Of a stretch of 64,000 nt of DNA, positions 17,344 through 25,683 are shown piece after piece. A program made the position numbers and the translations under genes. A model generated the notes under the pieces. That model did not search any database. It was not told the origin of the DNA and was given only the letters and a program-made list of their open reading frames with translations. Every line of letters starts with the position of its first letter. Positions within the stretch are counted from its first letter, which is position 1. Source of the stretch: Pseudomonas sp. G.S.17 (lineage in GTDB: Bacteria > Pseudomonadota > Gammaproteobacteria > Pseudomonadales > Pseudomonadaceae). The stretch lies in the NCBI RefSeq assembly GCF_038096165.1, contig NZ_CP151076.1:3965501-4029500 (forward strand). Direction: 5' to 3'.

Positions 17344-18395
17344 TTCGCTCCGCCGACACCCTGTTCGCCCGCCTGTTCGGTGGGGCGTTGGTGGCTATTT
17401 TTCTGGCGCATCTGCTGGCGTTCACGTGGTTCACGATGTATGGCTTCCCGCCTCCACCGCCCCCTGAAGCTAACAACCCTCAGCATCAGTCTGCTGAATT
17501 TCAGGGGGAGCGCCCTGAGCCACGCACTCCTCCAAGAAAGCCGCCGCTATTTGGTGGGCCTGTCGTGCCGCTGTTTTTTCAAACGATTACCCTGGTGATT
17601 GCCGCCTGGTACGGCGCCAAGGCTTTGAGCCGGCCGATCCAGCGCCTGAGCGAGGCCGCCGAGCGGCTCAGCGAAAATCTCGACAGCCCGCCGCTGGAAG
17701 TCAGCGGCCCGCGCGAGGTGCGGCAGGCCGCGCAAACCTTCAACCTGATGCAAGAACGTATCCGCGATCAAGTGCAGCAGCGCGGCCGCATGCTCGCGGC
17801 GGTGTCTCACGACCTGCGCACACCGCTGTCGCGCCTGAAGCTGCGGGTCGAGCAGATCGACGAGCCGAAACTGCACACGCAGATGAGTCAGGACCTCAAC
17901 GACATGATCGGCATGCTCGACGCGACGCTGACTTACCTGAATGAACAGCGCAACAGCGAGGATTTGCAGCTGTTCGACTTGCAGGCGCTGATCGATTCCT
18001 TGACCGAAAACGCTCAGGACAACGGCGACGACGTGCAATGCAACGGTGGTTGCAAACCGCTGAAAATCCAGCCCATGGCCTTGCGTTCCTGCATCAACAA
18101 CCTGATCGACAATGCCTTGCGCTATGCCGGGCAGGCGCGGGTCGACATTCAGGACCAGGACGATCACGTGACTGTTGCCGTGATCGACAACGGGCCAGGC
18201 ATTGCCGTCGAGCACCATGAAACGGTGTTCGAGCCTTTCTATCGCCTGGAAGGCTCGCGCAATCGCAACTCCGGCGGCGTTGGCATGGGCATGACCATTG
18301 CTCGGGATGCCGCGCGGCGCATGGGCGGCGACCTGACCCTGGAACAAACTCCGGGCGGTGGCCTGACTGTGCTGCTGGACCTGCCTCGGCGTTGA
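17340..18395 (+). CDS. Sensor histidine kinase
   Basis: A 351-residue kinase starting at a TTG that overlaps the response-regulator stop. Two membrane helices (about 12-33 and 73-92) enclose a short periplasmic loop of about 40 residues with a run of six prolines (FPPPPPPEANN) and a second Pro/Arg-rich stretch. A HAMP linker follows, then HisKA with H157 (AVSHDLRTPLSRLKLRVEQ) and HATPase motifs DNGPGIA and GGVGMGMTIA. The small, proline-rich, low-complexity sensor loop is unusual and suggests interaction with a partner protein or metal rather than a folded ligand-binding domain. Confidence 0.92.
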   Translation: MIRSADTLFARLFGGALVAIFLAHLLAFTWFTMYGFPPPPPPEANNPQHQSAEFQGERPEPRTPPRKPPLFGGPVVPLFFQTITLVIAAWYGAKALSRPIQRLSEAAERLSENLDSPPLEVSGPREVRQAAQTFNLMQERIRDQVQQRGRMLAAVSHDLRTPLSRLKLRVEQIDEPKLHTQMSQDLNDMIGMLDATLTYLNEQRNSEDLQLFDLQALIDSLTENAQDNGDDVQCNGGCKPLKIQPMALRSCINNLIDNALRYAGQARVDIQDQDDHVTVAVIDNGPGIAVEHHETVFEPFYRLEGSRNRNSGGVGMGMTIARDAARRMGGDLTLEQTPGGGLTVLLDLPRR

Positions 18396-18512
18396 TCCGC
18401 CCGGGTGTCTGGCGCGATACAAACCTTACATACCCTCGACAACTCCCGCCTTGAGTCTACATAAGCCAGTGCACCGCCACCGGCCCAATCCAACCTGATG
18501 GGAGTTCGCCCG

Positions 18513-18860
18513 ATGATCAGTGGCGTCAGTAATAGTTATTCGAGCTATACCAGCACGAGCGCGAGTGCAACTTCGAGCGCGAGCAGCAAGAAATTCCAGG
18601 AACAGTTACCGGCCAAGCTCGATACCGACGGCAGCGGCGCCATCAGCGCCACCGAACTGACCAGCGCTCTGGATGCGGACAGCAATAACAGTGTCAGCGT
18701 TGATGAACTGATGGCCGCGCTGTCGCCGAACGACAGCAACCAGACCAGCAGCAACGATGCAGCGGCTCAGGCGTTGAGCAAGATGGTTGCCGCATTGAGC
18801 GAGCGTTATGACACTGAAGGGAACAAGCCGGTAGGCAAATACCTGAGCGTCGCGGCGTAA
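18513..18860 (+). CDS. EF-hand calcium-binding protein
   Basis: A 115-residue soluble protein. The N-terminus is very Ser/Thr-rich. Two adjacent canonical EF-hand loops follow: DTDGSGAISATE and DADSNNSVSVDE, each with acidic or polar ligands at positions 1, 3, 5, 9 and 12. There is no signal peptide and no recognisable enzyme domain, so Ca2+ binding is the only property that can be inferred. The ATG at 18513 follows GGGAG; an ATG five codons upstream is less well placed. The convergent permease gene lies beyond a REP pair. Confidence 0.88.
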   Translation: MISGVSNSYSSYTSTSASATSSASSKKFQEQLPAKLDTDGSGAISATELTSALDADSNNSVSVDELMAALSPNDSNQTSSNDAAAQALSKMVAALSERYDTEGNKPVGKYLSVAA

Positions 18861-18917
18861 AGGGGATCACGGAAAAAACCAATCTCCGTCGATACCGTCT
18901 TGACCCTCATCACACAA

Positions 18918-19013
18918 CCCGTAGGACCGGCTTTAGCCGGGAGGGCGGAGGGTCTGACGACGCAACTGCTGCGAATGTACCGGACTCCTCCCGGCTAAAG
19001 CCGGTCCTACGGG
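18918..19013. repeat. REP pair (GTAGGACCGG type), inverted
   Basis: A 27-bp sequence at 18918-18944 (core CCCGTAGGACCGGCTTTAGC) recurs as a perfect reverse complement at 18987-19013. It lies between convergent genes, where it could also act as a bidirectional transcription end. It belongs to the same REP class that the IS targets at about 5.87 kb. Confidence 0.9.
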
Positions 19014-19036
19014 ATCTATTCAACTTCGAACAGCGC

Positions 19037-20083
19037 TTAGCGCTGAACCGTCCGAGCCCCGCGCACCCAGTCAGTCAACAAGCTATACGCCACCGCCAGC
19101 AACGTCGGGCCGATGAACAGGCCGATGAAACCGAAGGCCAGCAAGCCGCCAAAGACACCCAGCAAGACGATCACCAACGGCAGGTTGCCGCCGCGACTGA
19201 TCAGGTAGGGCTTGAGCACGTTGTCCACGCCGCTGATGATGAACATGCCCCAAAGCCCGAGGAAAATCGCCATGCCGTATTCGCCATTCCACGCCAGCCA
19301 GGCCGCGGCCGGAATCCAGATCAGCGGCGGGCCCATGGGAATCAGGCTGAACAGGAACGTCATGATGCCCAGCACCAAGGCGCCCGGCACACCTGCGATC
19401 AAGAAGCCGATCAGCGCCAGGACCGCTTGCGCCGCCGCTGTCCCGATCACGCCATTGACGACGCGCTGTACCGTGCCCGCCACCAGTTCCAGGTAATACT
19501 CGGCGCGCTCGCCGATCAAGCGTTCCAGCAGGCTGAGCACGAATGCTGCCAGGCGCGGCCCGTCGCGGTAGAAGAAGAACACGAAGACCAGACTCAAGGT
19601 CAGCTCCAGAATCCCTCCGCCAATCTGCGCGCTGCGGGCCAGCAACCAGTTGCCCACCTGCCCCAGATAAGGCCGCAGCGTGGTAATCATCGCCGCGCCC
19701 TGCTGATCGATAGTGTTCCAGAACGCTACCAGCCGCTCGCCCACAAACGGAACCCCGACCAGCCAGGTGGGTGGATCAGGTAAACCATCGACCTGCACAT
19801 CCTTGATGAAGGCCGTGGCATCACGCACATGATCGGCCAGATTGAAGCCCAGCCAGACCAGCGGCGCCGCGACCAGCAGCATCCAGCCCAGCGTCAACAC
19901 CAGCGCCGCCAGCGACTCGCGACCCTTGAACCAGCGCGTCAGCAGGCGCATCAGCGGCCAGCTGGCAAACGCCAGCACTGCGCCCCAGAACAACGCCGAC
20001 CAGAACGGCGCCATCACCCAGACACACGCACTGAGCAACGCCAGGAGCAGGGTCTGCACCAACAGGCGATCGTTATTGAGCAT
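19037..20083 (-). CDS. AI-2E family transporter (PerM/UPF0118)
   Basis: A 348-residue membrane protein with about seven to eight helices. The pattern matches the AI-2E/PerM family: paired N-terminal helices (LVQTLLLALLSACVWVMAPF), a central soluble segment with VVNGVIGTAAAQAVLALIGF, and a C-terminal group containing GVDNVLKPYLISRGGNLPL. Members export or exchange small molecules, including AI-2, or act as Na+/H+ antiporters; the substrate here is unknown. It is a single leftward gene flanked by a REP pair downstream and a hairpin upstream. Confidence 0.92.
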   Translation of the reverse strand: MLNNDRLLVQTLLLALLSACVWVMAPFWSALFWGAVLAFASWPLMRLLTRWFKGRESLAALVLTLGWMLLVAAPLVWLGFNLADHVRDATAFIKDVQVDGLPDPPTWLVGVPFVGERLVAFWNTIDQQGAAMITTLRPYLGQVGNWLLARSAQIGGGILELTLSLVFVFFFYRDGPRLAAFVLSLLERLIGERAEYYLELVAGTVQRVVNGVIGTAAAQAVLALIGFLIAGVPGALVLGIMTFLFSLIPMGPPLIWIPAAAWLAWNGEYGMAIFLGLWGMFIISGVDNVLKPYLISRGGNLPLVIVLLGVFGGLLAFGFIGLFIGPTLLAVAYSLLTDWVRGARTVQR

Positions 20084-20126
20084 GGGTCTATCCAGTAAAA
20101 AGAAGATCAGAAGCGCAAAGCATAAC

Positions 20127-20157
20127 GGCGAACACTGAACGCGTCAGTGTTCGCCGT
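20127..20157 (-). terminator. Strong hairpin after the DUF4892 gene
   Basis: A 13-bp perfect stem (CGGCGAACACTGA and its complement) with a 5-base loop lies 40 bp past the DUF4892 stop and before the permease gene. There is no long T-run, so it may be a terminator or an mRNA-stabilising hairpin. Confidence 0.55.
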
Positions 20158-20196
20158 GTGCAAAAGTGGATTCAGTGCCGGTTCAGGTGAGTTCGG

Positions 20197-21027
20197 TCAA
20201 CGTATGACGTCGATGAACAGGCCAATTTTGTCGCCCCCGCCCGCTTCGAGCCGCGCCGCGCGTACGCCTTTGGCGATCAATGCCTGACGCCACGCTTCGG
20301 CGTCGGTACCACCAATGGTCACCCGCAACGAGCTGTCCAGATTCAGGCCTCTGGAAACCAGCGTCACCCAAACGTCCTGTGGCGCCCCGGCCAAACGCGG
20401 CAGCGCCAGTTTGCCGGTGCTCTTGAGTTGTCGCAGCAGCGTCGCCGAGGTCGGCAACAGATCGCCCAAAGGTGCGGCCGATTCGAACTGTTCGACATGC
20501 AGATACGCGCGGCGGTTGCCACGAGTAATGCTGTACAAGGCCACCAGCGTGTCACTTTTCGGCTCTGCCAGACGCAACAGCAAATAAGCTTGCTGTTCGT
20601 CCGCCCCGTAGAGCTTGGAATTACCGAACACTTCATTGGCCCACAGGCTGCTTTCGCCGCAGTCGCGCGCCTGACACCAGAACAGCAGCTCCGCGCCCTG
20701 GGCTTGCAAGGCTTCGCGAGCGGCGGTAAAGGCTTCGTCCGAGGTGCGTTCGGCAGGTATCTGATAAGTCACGCCGGTGACATTTCCACGGGCGCTGACC
20801 TGCGCTTCGTAGCGCAGTTGACCGCTGATCTTGCGCACCGAGCCCATGGGATAAATGCGTTCTAGCTCCGCAACGGTGTGGTAGTCGACAATCTCGGCAT
20901 CGGTCAGGCGGGGCAAGATATCCAGATCGCGACTGCCTGGAACGTCCGCAGCCCAAACGCTCAGGCTGAACGCCGAAGCACACAAGGTGAATCCAAGAGC
21001 ACTGGTAAAACCCATGACTGCTCTCAT
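20197..21027 (-). CDS. DUF4892 domain-containing exported protein
   Basis: A 276-residue protein with a Sec signal peptide (hydrophobic SALGFTLCASAFSLSVWA, cleavage near VWA-AD) and a DUF4892 body. The C-terminal part (SSLRVTIGGTDAEAWRQALI through GGGDKIGLFIDVI) has the alternating pattern of a small OmpA-like or SPOR-like alpha/beta fold. The function is not known. Two cysteines in FWCQARDCGE may form a disulfide in the periplasm. It stands alone on the minus strand, with a likely terminator hairpin 40 bp downstream. Confidence 0.85.
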   Translation of the reverse strand: MRAVMGFTSALGFTLCASAFSLSVWAADVPGSRDLDILPRLTDAEIVDYHTVAELERIYPMGSVRKISGQLRYEAQVSARGNVTGVTYQIPAERTSDEAFTAAREALQAQGAELLFWCQARDCGESSLWANEVFGNSKLYGADEQQAYLLLRLAEPKSDTLVALYSITRGNRRAYLHVEQFESAAPLGDLLPTSATLLRQLKSTGKLALPRLAGAPQDVWVTLVSRGLNLDSSLRVTIGGTDAEAWRQALIAKGVRAARLEAGGGDKIGLFIDVIR

Positions 21028-21153
21028 CGATGCGAGGTTAATTGAAGGAAATGGGCAGGTTTGCCAGGCAAGCGATCAGGTAAGGCGGTGCGGACATCCA
21101 TCGATTTAACTCCTGTTTCAACCCGCCCAGCCTCGGCAGTTGCCAGGCGCAAG

Positions 21154-22008
21154 TCAAGGAGCGGTAAAGAAGCGATTGAAACAGTCTGCGACAAGAATTG
21201 CACCGGCGTCGTCATTCAAGTGCAAATGATGGCCGCCTGGCAGGCTCGTCACCTGAAAAGGCAGCGACGCCAGCAGCGCCTGATTTTTCGCCAGCATCCC
21301 CTCCTGCGCCACGATCAGTTGCGTCGGACAGTGGATTGCGGCGACGAACGCCAGCGCTTGCTCACGCGTGACGCGCACCGCCGAGGGCAAGGTCAGCCGG
21401 TTGTCGCTGCGCCAGGTGTAGCCACCCGGTACCGGCATCAAGCCGCGTTGAGCAAGCAACTCGGCGGCCTCATGACTAACGGCAACCACGCCTTTCATGC
21501 GAGCGCGAATCGCGTGGTCCTGATCGGGATAGACCGGTTTGCGCTTGGCGCTCAGGTTTAATTGCGCATGCAGGGATTTACCCAGCTGTTCTGCGGCATT
21601 CTCGACCTCGCCAGTGGGCGGGATCAAACCATCAATGAGCGCCAGCCGGGTAACACGCTCGGGCAGCGCGGCAGCGAGAAGTACCGAAATAATCGCCCCC
21701 AATGAATGCCCCAGCAGCGAGAACTGTTGCCAACCGAGCTGTTCGGCAACCTGCAAGACATCGTGGGCGTAATCCGGTAATGAATAACCGGCGCCTTGCG
21801 GGCGATGCTCGGAATGGCCATGACCGGCCAGATCCAGGGCGACGATGCGCAGGCCTTCAAGCCTGGGCGCCAGGCGGGCAAAGCTGTTGGCGTTGTCCAG
21901 CCAGCCATGCAGGGCGATGACCGGCTGGCCGTCTTCCGGGCCGAACAAATGCGCGGCCAGTTCAATGTGCGGCAAGCTCAACCGGACTTCTTCGACCGGA
22001 CAGCTCAT
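21154..22008 (-). CDS. Alpha/beta-fold hydrolase
   Basis: A 284-residue hydrolase with the oxyanion-hole motif ALHGWLDNANSF, the nucleophile elbow GHSLGA and a C-terminal catalytic-His region (LPGGHHLHLND). The fold is that of soluble esterases or epoxide-hydrolase-like enzymes; the substrate is unknown. There is no signal peptide. The start overlaps the stop of the upstream hydrolase gene by 4 bp (ATGA), so two hydrolases are translationally coupled. Confidence 0.9.
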   Translation of the reverse strand: MSCPVEEVRLSLPHIELAAHLFGPEDGQPVIALHGWLDNANSFARLAPRLEGLRIVALDLAGHGHSEHRPQGAGYSLPDYAHDVLQVAEQLGWQQFSLLGHSLGAIISVLLAAALPERVTRLALIDGLIPPTGEVENAAEQLGKSLHAQLNLSAKRKPVYPDQDHAIRARMKGVVAVSHEAAELLAQRGLMPVPGGYTWRSDNRLTLPSAVRVTREQALAFVAAIHCPTQLIVAQEGMLAKNQALLASLPFQVTSLPGGHHLHLNDDAGAILVADCFNRFFTAP

Positions 22009-22814
22009 GCGCTGACCTGCACAGTGTCGAGCGCAGCCCAGCGGGCGAACAAGGTCTTGAGCAGTTGCGCGGTGGCCTCGGGCTGTTCCAGCGGAAACAT
22101 ATGCCCACCGGGCATCGACAGATATTCACCTTGGGGCAAGCGCCGTACGGAACGCGCATGGTGACGCATGACCACCCGACTGTGTTCGCCGCGCACCATT
22201 GCCAAAGGGACCTTGAGCTGACGTGAACCGTCAGGCCGGGTATGCGGAACGCTGCGGTAGATGCTGATTTCCGTGGCCGGGTCAAAACGCAGGCGCAGCT
22301 GTTCGCCATCGGTCTGCAACCCATGAATCAGATAGGCATCGAAGCACTCGGGATCAAAGCGCCGAAACAAGGTCTTACTGGCGAAATATAGACGCGCGGC
22401 GTCAAGGTCGGCAAAGGCTTCGCGACGTCCCAGAGTGCGGCCGGCTGGGGTGATGCGGTCGATGAAACCAAAGCGTTTGGCGGCACGGATCATCCACTGA
22501 TCGGCCAGGGTCAGCACTGGAGAATCGAGCATGACCACACCGCGATACAGCTCAGAACAGCGCAGCGCGGCATGAAAATGCAGCACGCCACCCAGGGAAT
22601 GACCCACGCCCCACACCGGTTCGGGCTGTTCACGCAGGTGATGGATCAATTCGTCGACCAGATTCAGCCAGTTGTCATCGACCGGGAAACGCGGGTCATG
22701 GGCATGCTGCTCCAGATGGCTCACGACGTAATCCGGCGCCAGCGCCGTAAACAACTTGCCGTAAGTCGCCGACGGAAAACCGTTGGCGTGAGCGAAGAAC
22801 ACCTGTTGCGACAT
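22005..22814 (-). CDS. Alpha/beta-fold hydrolase
   Basis: A 269-residue alpha/beta hydrolase: N-terminal FFAHANGFPSATYGKLF, nucleophile elbow GVGHSLGG and C-terminal GGHMFPLEQPE with the likely catalytic His. The substrate is unknown. The ATG at 22814 was chosen; a longer in-frame version would need a TTG at 22874 and adds residues unlike the family. It overlaps the next hydrolase by 4 bp. It is only 139 bp downstream of the thioesterase, so the leftward AMP-ligase, thioesterase and hydrolase genes may be co-transcribed. Confidence 0.88.
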   Translation of the reverse strand: MSQQVFFAHANGFPSATYGKLFTALAPDYVVSHLEQHAHDPRFPVDDNWLNLVDELIHHLREQPEPVWGVGHSLGGVLHFHAALRCSELYRGVVMLDSPVLTLADQWMIRAAKRFGFIDRITPAGRTLGRREAFADLDAARLYFASKTLFRRFDPECFDAYLIHGLQTDGEQLRLRFDPATEISIYRSVPHTRPDGSRQLKVPLAMVRGEHSRVVMRHHARSVRRLPQGEYLSMPGGHMFPLEQPEATAQLLKTLFARWAALDTVQVSA

Positions 22815-22925
22815 GCCGGCATATCCAGTGAGCAAACCAGTGACGATTGTGCGCAGTGGCTGTGCCTTCGGCAATGACTGGAAGTGCCATCGAAGATGAC
22901 ACTCCGGCCATGCACCGGCATAAAA

Positions 22926-22949
22926 GCGGCTTAGCGGCTTAGCGGCTTG
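22926..22949. repeat. Three tandem 8-bp repeats
   Basis: GCGGCTTA, GCGGCTTA, GCGGCTTG lie in direct tandem just past the thioesterase stop. The stretch is too short to assign a role and is probably a slippage product. Confidence 0.8.
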
Positions 22950-22953
22950 TCAA

Positions 22954-23397
22954 TTATCGGCTTGGCGCTTCCTGCCCCAGCGGCACGACGGCAATGGTCA
23001 GACGCGATATGCAACTGGTCTTGCCTTCGTCGCTGGTCAGGCGGATATCCCACACGTGAGTGGTGCGGCCGATATGGACGGGGCGGGCCACGGCGGTGAC
23101 CCGACCGCTGCGCAGGCCGCGCAGGTGGTTGGCGTTGACTTCCAGGCCTACGCAAAAATATTTGCTGGGGTCGATGCACAGATAGCTGGCCGTCGAACCG
23201 ACCGATTCCGCCAACACCACCGACGCCCCGCCATGCAACAGGCCGTAAGGCTGGTGCGTACGATGATCGACCACCATGCTGGCGGTCAGCGAATCGTCGG
23301 TAAACGACTCGAAACGGATGTCCAGCCATTCGAGGATGGTGTTCTTGTTCAGGGCATTGAGTTGTTCGATGTTCGGTTTATCGCGCCACAGACCCAT
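22954..23397 (-). CDS. Hotdog-fold thioesterase (PaaI/YdiI type)
   Basis: A 147-residue hotdog-fold protein with the family signature QPYGLLHGGASVVLAESVGS, whose Gly-rich helix and Glu form the acyl-CoA thioesterase active site. It probably hydrolyses acyl- or aryl-CoA thioesters. The ATG at 23397 follows AAGGATTG; a TTG two codons upstream is unlikely. It sits about 50 bp after the AMP-ligase gene, which suggests that the ligase made, and the thioesterase removes, the same CoA ester. Confidence 0.93.
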   Translation of the reverse strand: MGLWRDKPNIEQLNALNKNTILEWLDIRFESFTDDSLTASMVVDHRTHQPYGLLHGGASVVLAESVGSTASYLCIDPSKYFCVGLEVNANHLRGLRSGRVTAVARPVHIGRTTHVWDIRLTSDEGKTSCISRLTIAVVPLGQEAPSR

Positions 23398-23449
23398 GTT
23401 CAATCCTTATTATTGGGCGCGCTCTTGGAAGCTGAGCGCCAGACGCCAA

Positions 23450-24784
23450 CTATCTTTCACCTCCACCCGCCTGCGCAAGCGCTGATGTTTTTTCAGGCAG
23501 ACGTTGACCCGGAGTTTCCTTGAGCCGCCCGGTCAGGCGCAGATTGCCCTGCTCGTCCAGCTCGCCCCGATCCCCCGTGTGCAGGAAACCGTCGGTCAAT
23601 GCCTCGACGGTTTTCAGCGGTTGCTTGAAGTAACCGAGCATGGTTGCGCCGCTACGCACCAGCAGCTCGCCGTCATCCGCCAGCCGCACTTCAACCTGCG
23701 GACATGGCTGGCCGATCCAGCCGCTCTTGTGCTGGCCTGGCCGGCAGATATGCGAGTAGCCGCAGTTTTCGGTCATGCCGTAGGCGTCGAGGACATCCAG
23801 CCCGAGCCGTTGATACCAGTCCAGCAGGTTTTCCGACAGCGGCGCAGCGCCCGACACGGCAACCCGCAGCGCGTCCAGGCCAAGGCCCTTGCGAACCCTG
23901 CGTCCGACCAGCCTGCCAAGCAGCGGCACGCTTAACAGCGCACTCAGGCGTGCGGCGGGAATCCTGCTGTGCACGCTCGTCTGGAGTTTGCTCCAGATCC
24001 CCGGCTCGCCATACAGCGCCGTGGGCCGAGCGCGCTTCAAATCATCGACAAAGGTGTCCTGGTTCTCGGCGAAAAATACCGTTTGCCCGGCATAGATCGA
24101 CGCCATTTCCACGAACATTCGCTCGGCCACGCAGCACAGGGGTAGATAAGACAGCAGCCGGTCCTTTTCGCCCAGTCCGAAGAGGCCGCTGCCATGGGTG
24201 ACCGCAAAAGCCAGGGTGCCGAAGCTGTGCATGACACCCTTGGGTCGTCCGGTGCTGCCAGTGGTATAGATAATGGTCGCCAACTGATCGTAGCGCCCGA
24301 TGGGGTTGTCCTGGATCGGCGACCAGGCCTGCAACTCATCCCAGCGAAAATCAAACGACCCTTCAGGGCTGAGCGGCAGCGCCACGGTCGGCAAACCGGC
24401 GCTGACACCGCAACTGATGCCCGGCCAGTCGTCCAGTCTGCCGACGAACACCATCGCCGCCTCTGAATGCTCCAGCATCTGAGCGACCGCTCCCGCGCTG
24501 AGGTACGGATTCAACGGAACCGAGACATGCCCGGCCATCCAGATCGCCAGGTCGGCAATGATCCAGTGTGCGCAGTTTCGGGAAAGAATCGCGATGGAGC
24601 TGCCCTGCGGCAGCCCTTGCCGACGCAACCAGTGCGCGGCGCGGCGGGCCTGATTGCCGACCTCGGACCAGCTCAGCTTCTGAACCTGTCCTCCCGCCAT
24701 CGGCTGGACCAGAAAACACTTGTCCGGATGACGATCCTCACGATCATAGAAACGGCTCAAGGGCAGACTGATGGCGGTCGTCAT
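23450..24784 (-). CDS. AMP-dependent acyl-CoA synthetase, apparently C-terminally truncated
   Basis: A 444-residue ANL-family ligase with P-loop YTTGSTGRPKG, the A5-type motif DAYGMTENCG and the A7-type aspartate motif HTGDRGELDEQGNLRLTGR. It reads normally to GRLKET, then ends in a 23-residue tail unlike the family. The small C-terminal domain with the A10 catalytic lysine is absent; members normally have about 550 residues. From about 23512 a different frame stays open to a stop at 23404-23408, right beside the thioesterase ribosome site, which suggests an internal deletion or frameshift. It may still adenylate poorly or be a pseudogene. The start at 24784 follows AAGGAA. Confidence 0.8.
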   Translation of the reverse strand: MTTAISLPLSRFYDREDRHPDKCFLVQPMAGGQVQKLSWSEVGNQARRAAHWLRRQGLPQGSSIAILSRNCAHWIIADLAIWMAGHVSVPLNPYLSAGAVAQMLEHSEAAMVFVGRLDDWPGISCGVSAGLPTVALPLSPEGSFDFRWDELQAWSPIQDNPIGRYDQLATIIYTTGSTGRPKGVMHSFGTLAFAVTHGSGLFGLGEKDRLLSYLPLCCVAERMFVEMASIYAGQTVFFAENQDTFVDDLKRARPTALYGEPGIWSKLQTSVHSRIPAARLSALLSVPLLGRLVGRRVRKGLGLDALRVAVSGAAPLSENLLDWYQRLGLDVLDAYGMTENCGYSHICRPGQHKSGWIGQPCPQVEVRLADDGELLVRSGATMLGYFKQPLKTVEALTDGFLHTGDRGELDEQGNLRLTGRLKETPGQRLPEKTSALAQAGGGER

Positions 24785-24986
24785 GGCTCATGTTCCTTAT
24801 TGTTATTGGGCAAGCGTAGTCGACCCGGTATTTACCCGGTGCTTGCGCGCCAATAAAACAGAGGAACGGTGCAGACCCTTTTGGAGATTCTATGTTTGGG
24901 GGCAACCCAAAGACGCCGCAGATGTATTGTTTGTACCGACGGCTTCCCGGATAAATCCGGTCCCTCGGGATGACCGCATTCCACCT
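24785..24986. other. Intergenic, no gene seen
   Basis: About 200 bp upstream of the AMP-ligase gene. I see no convincing coding frame, operator or terminator here; the right part grades into a half REP (CCCGGATAAATCCGG) near 24947-24961. Confidence 0.5.
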
Positions 24987-25076
24987 GTGGGAGCTAGCTT
25001 GCTAGCGAAGGCGGTGTTTCAAACGCCGAAGATGTGTCGGGTTTACCGACCTTTTCGCGAGCAAGCTCGCTCCCAC
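24987..25076. repeat. REP pair (GTGGGAGC type)
   Basis: The left arm at 24987-25010 (GTGGGAGCTAGCTTGCTAGC) pairs with the right arm at 25055-25076 (GCGAGCAAGCTCGCTCCCAC). The left arm has compensating C-to-T and G-to-A changes that preserve its own palindrome (GCTAGCTTGCTAGC), suggesting that hairpin structure is maintained. Confidence 0.85.
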
Positions 25077-25122
25077 GGATTGTGAGGTGGCGGACCTGAA
25101 CACATGCTCGACTGTAGACCCG

Positions 25123-25205
25123 TTGGAGCGAGGCTTGCCCGCGAAGAACGATAACGCGGTGAATCAGGCCCACCAAGGCGTCTGGTTCGCGGGCAAGCCT
25201 CCAAC
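25123..25205. repeat. REP pair (TTGGAGCGAGGCTTGCCCGC type)
   Basis: The arm at 25123-25145 (TTGGAGCGAGGCTTGCCCGC and on) is inverted at 25186-25205 (TTCGCGGGCAAGCCTCCAAC), with one short indel. This is a second REP class, also seen near 33.2 and 38.7 kb. Confidence 0.85.
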
Positions 25206-25227
25206 GGGGCCAATGGCTCGAACGGGC

Positions 25228-25683
25228 TCAAACGTGTCGAACGCTGTCCAGTTCCATGGCCCCGGCCAACGGAAAATCACCCGACAGTTCGGCCAGGCTT
25301 GCGGTGTTCATGGGCTGCGGTTGTTGGATGCTGCCGTGAACAGCGAGGCCAATCAACGCGCCCACCAGCGGCTGATGACTGACCAGCAGGACATCTTCGT
25401 TGGCATAAGCGTCCAGATGACTCAACACCTGGCGCGGATCATTGTCCGGTGTGAGCCAGGGCACGATGACCACCGGCTCGCTAAACCCCAGCGCCTGCCT
25501 GACCAGTTCGGCGGTTTGCTGGGCCCGGACATAAGGACTGGCGAGAATGCGCTGCAAAGGCTGGCCCATCAGGTAGGCCGCGCTGTGCAGCACTTGCTCA
25601 CGACCGTTACGGGTCAGCTCGCGCTCGGCATCGCTGCGCGCCTGCGCCTGGGCTTCGCCGTGGCGCAAGACCCAGACTTTCAT
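25228..25683 (-). CDS. sixA: Phosphohistidine phosphatase SixA
   Basis: A 151-residue histidine phosphatase with the catalytic RHGEA motif (His8) at the N-terminus and a second His in SHQPLVGALIG. SixA removes phosphate from histidine phosphotransfer domains or PTS proteins. The start overlaps the stop of the DUF4389 gene (ATGA). A hybrid sensor kinase gene lies about 2.5 kb away, but the two are divergent, so any functional link is speculative. Confidence 0.93.
   Translation of the reverse strand: MKVWVLRHGEAQAQARSDAERELTRNGREQVLHSAAYLMGQPLQRILASPYVRAQQTAELVRQALGFSEPVVIVPWLTPDNDPRQVLSHLDAYANEDVLLVSHQPLVGALIGLAVHGSIQQPQPMNTASLAELSGDFPLAGAMELDSVRHV

Noticed and set aside
20127..20157. Perfect hairpin read as an attachment or inverted-repeat end of a mobile element
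   Set aside because: No second copy, recombinase or target duplication nearby; a terminator or mRNA hairpin fits better.
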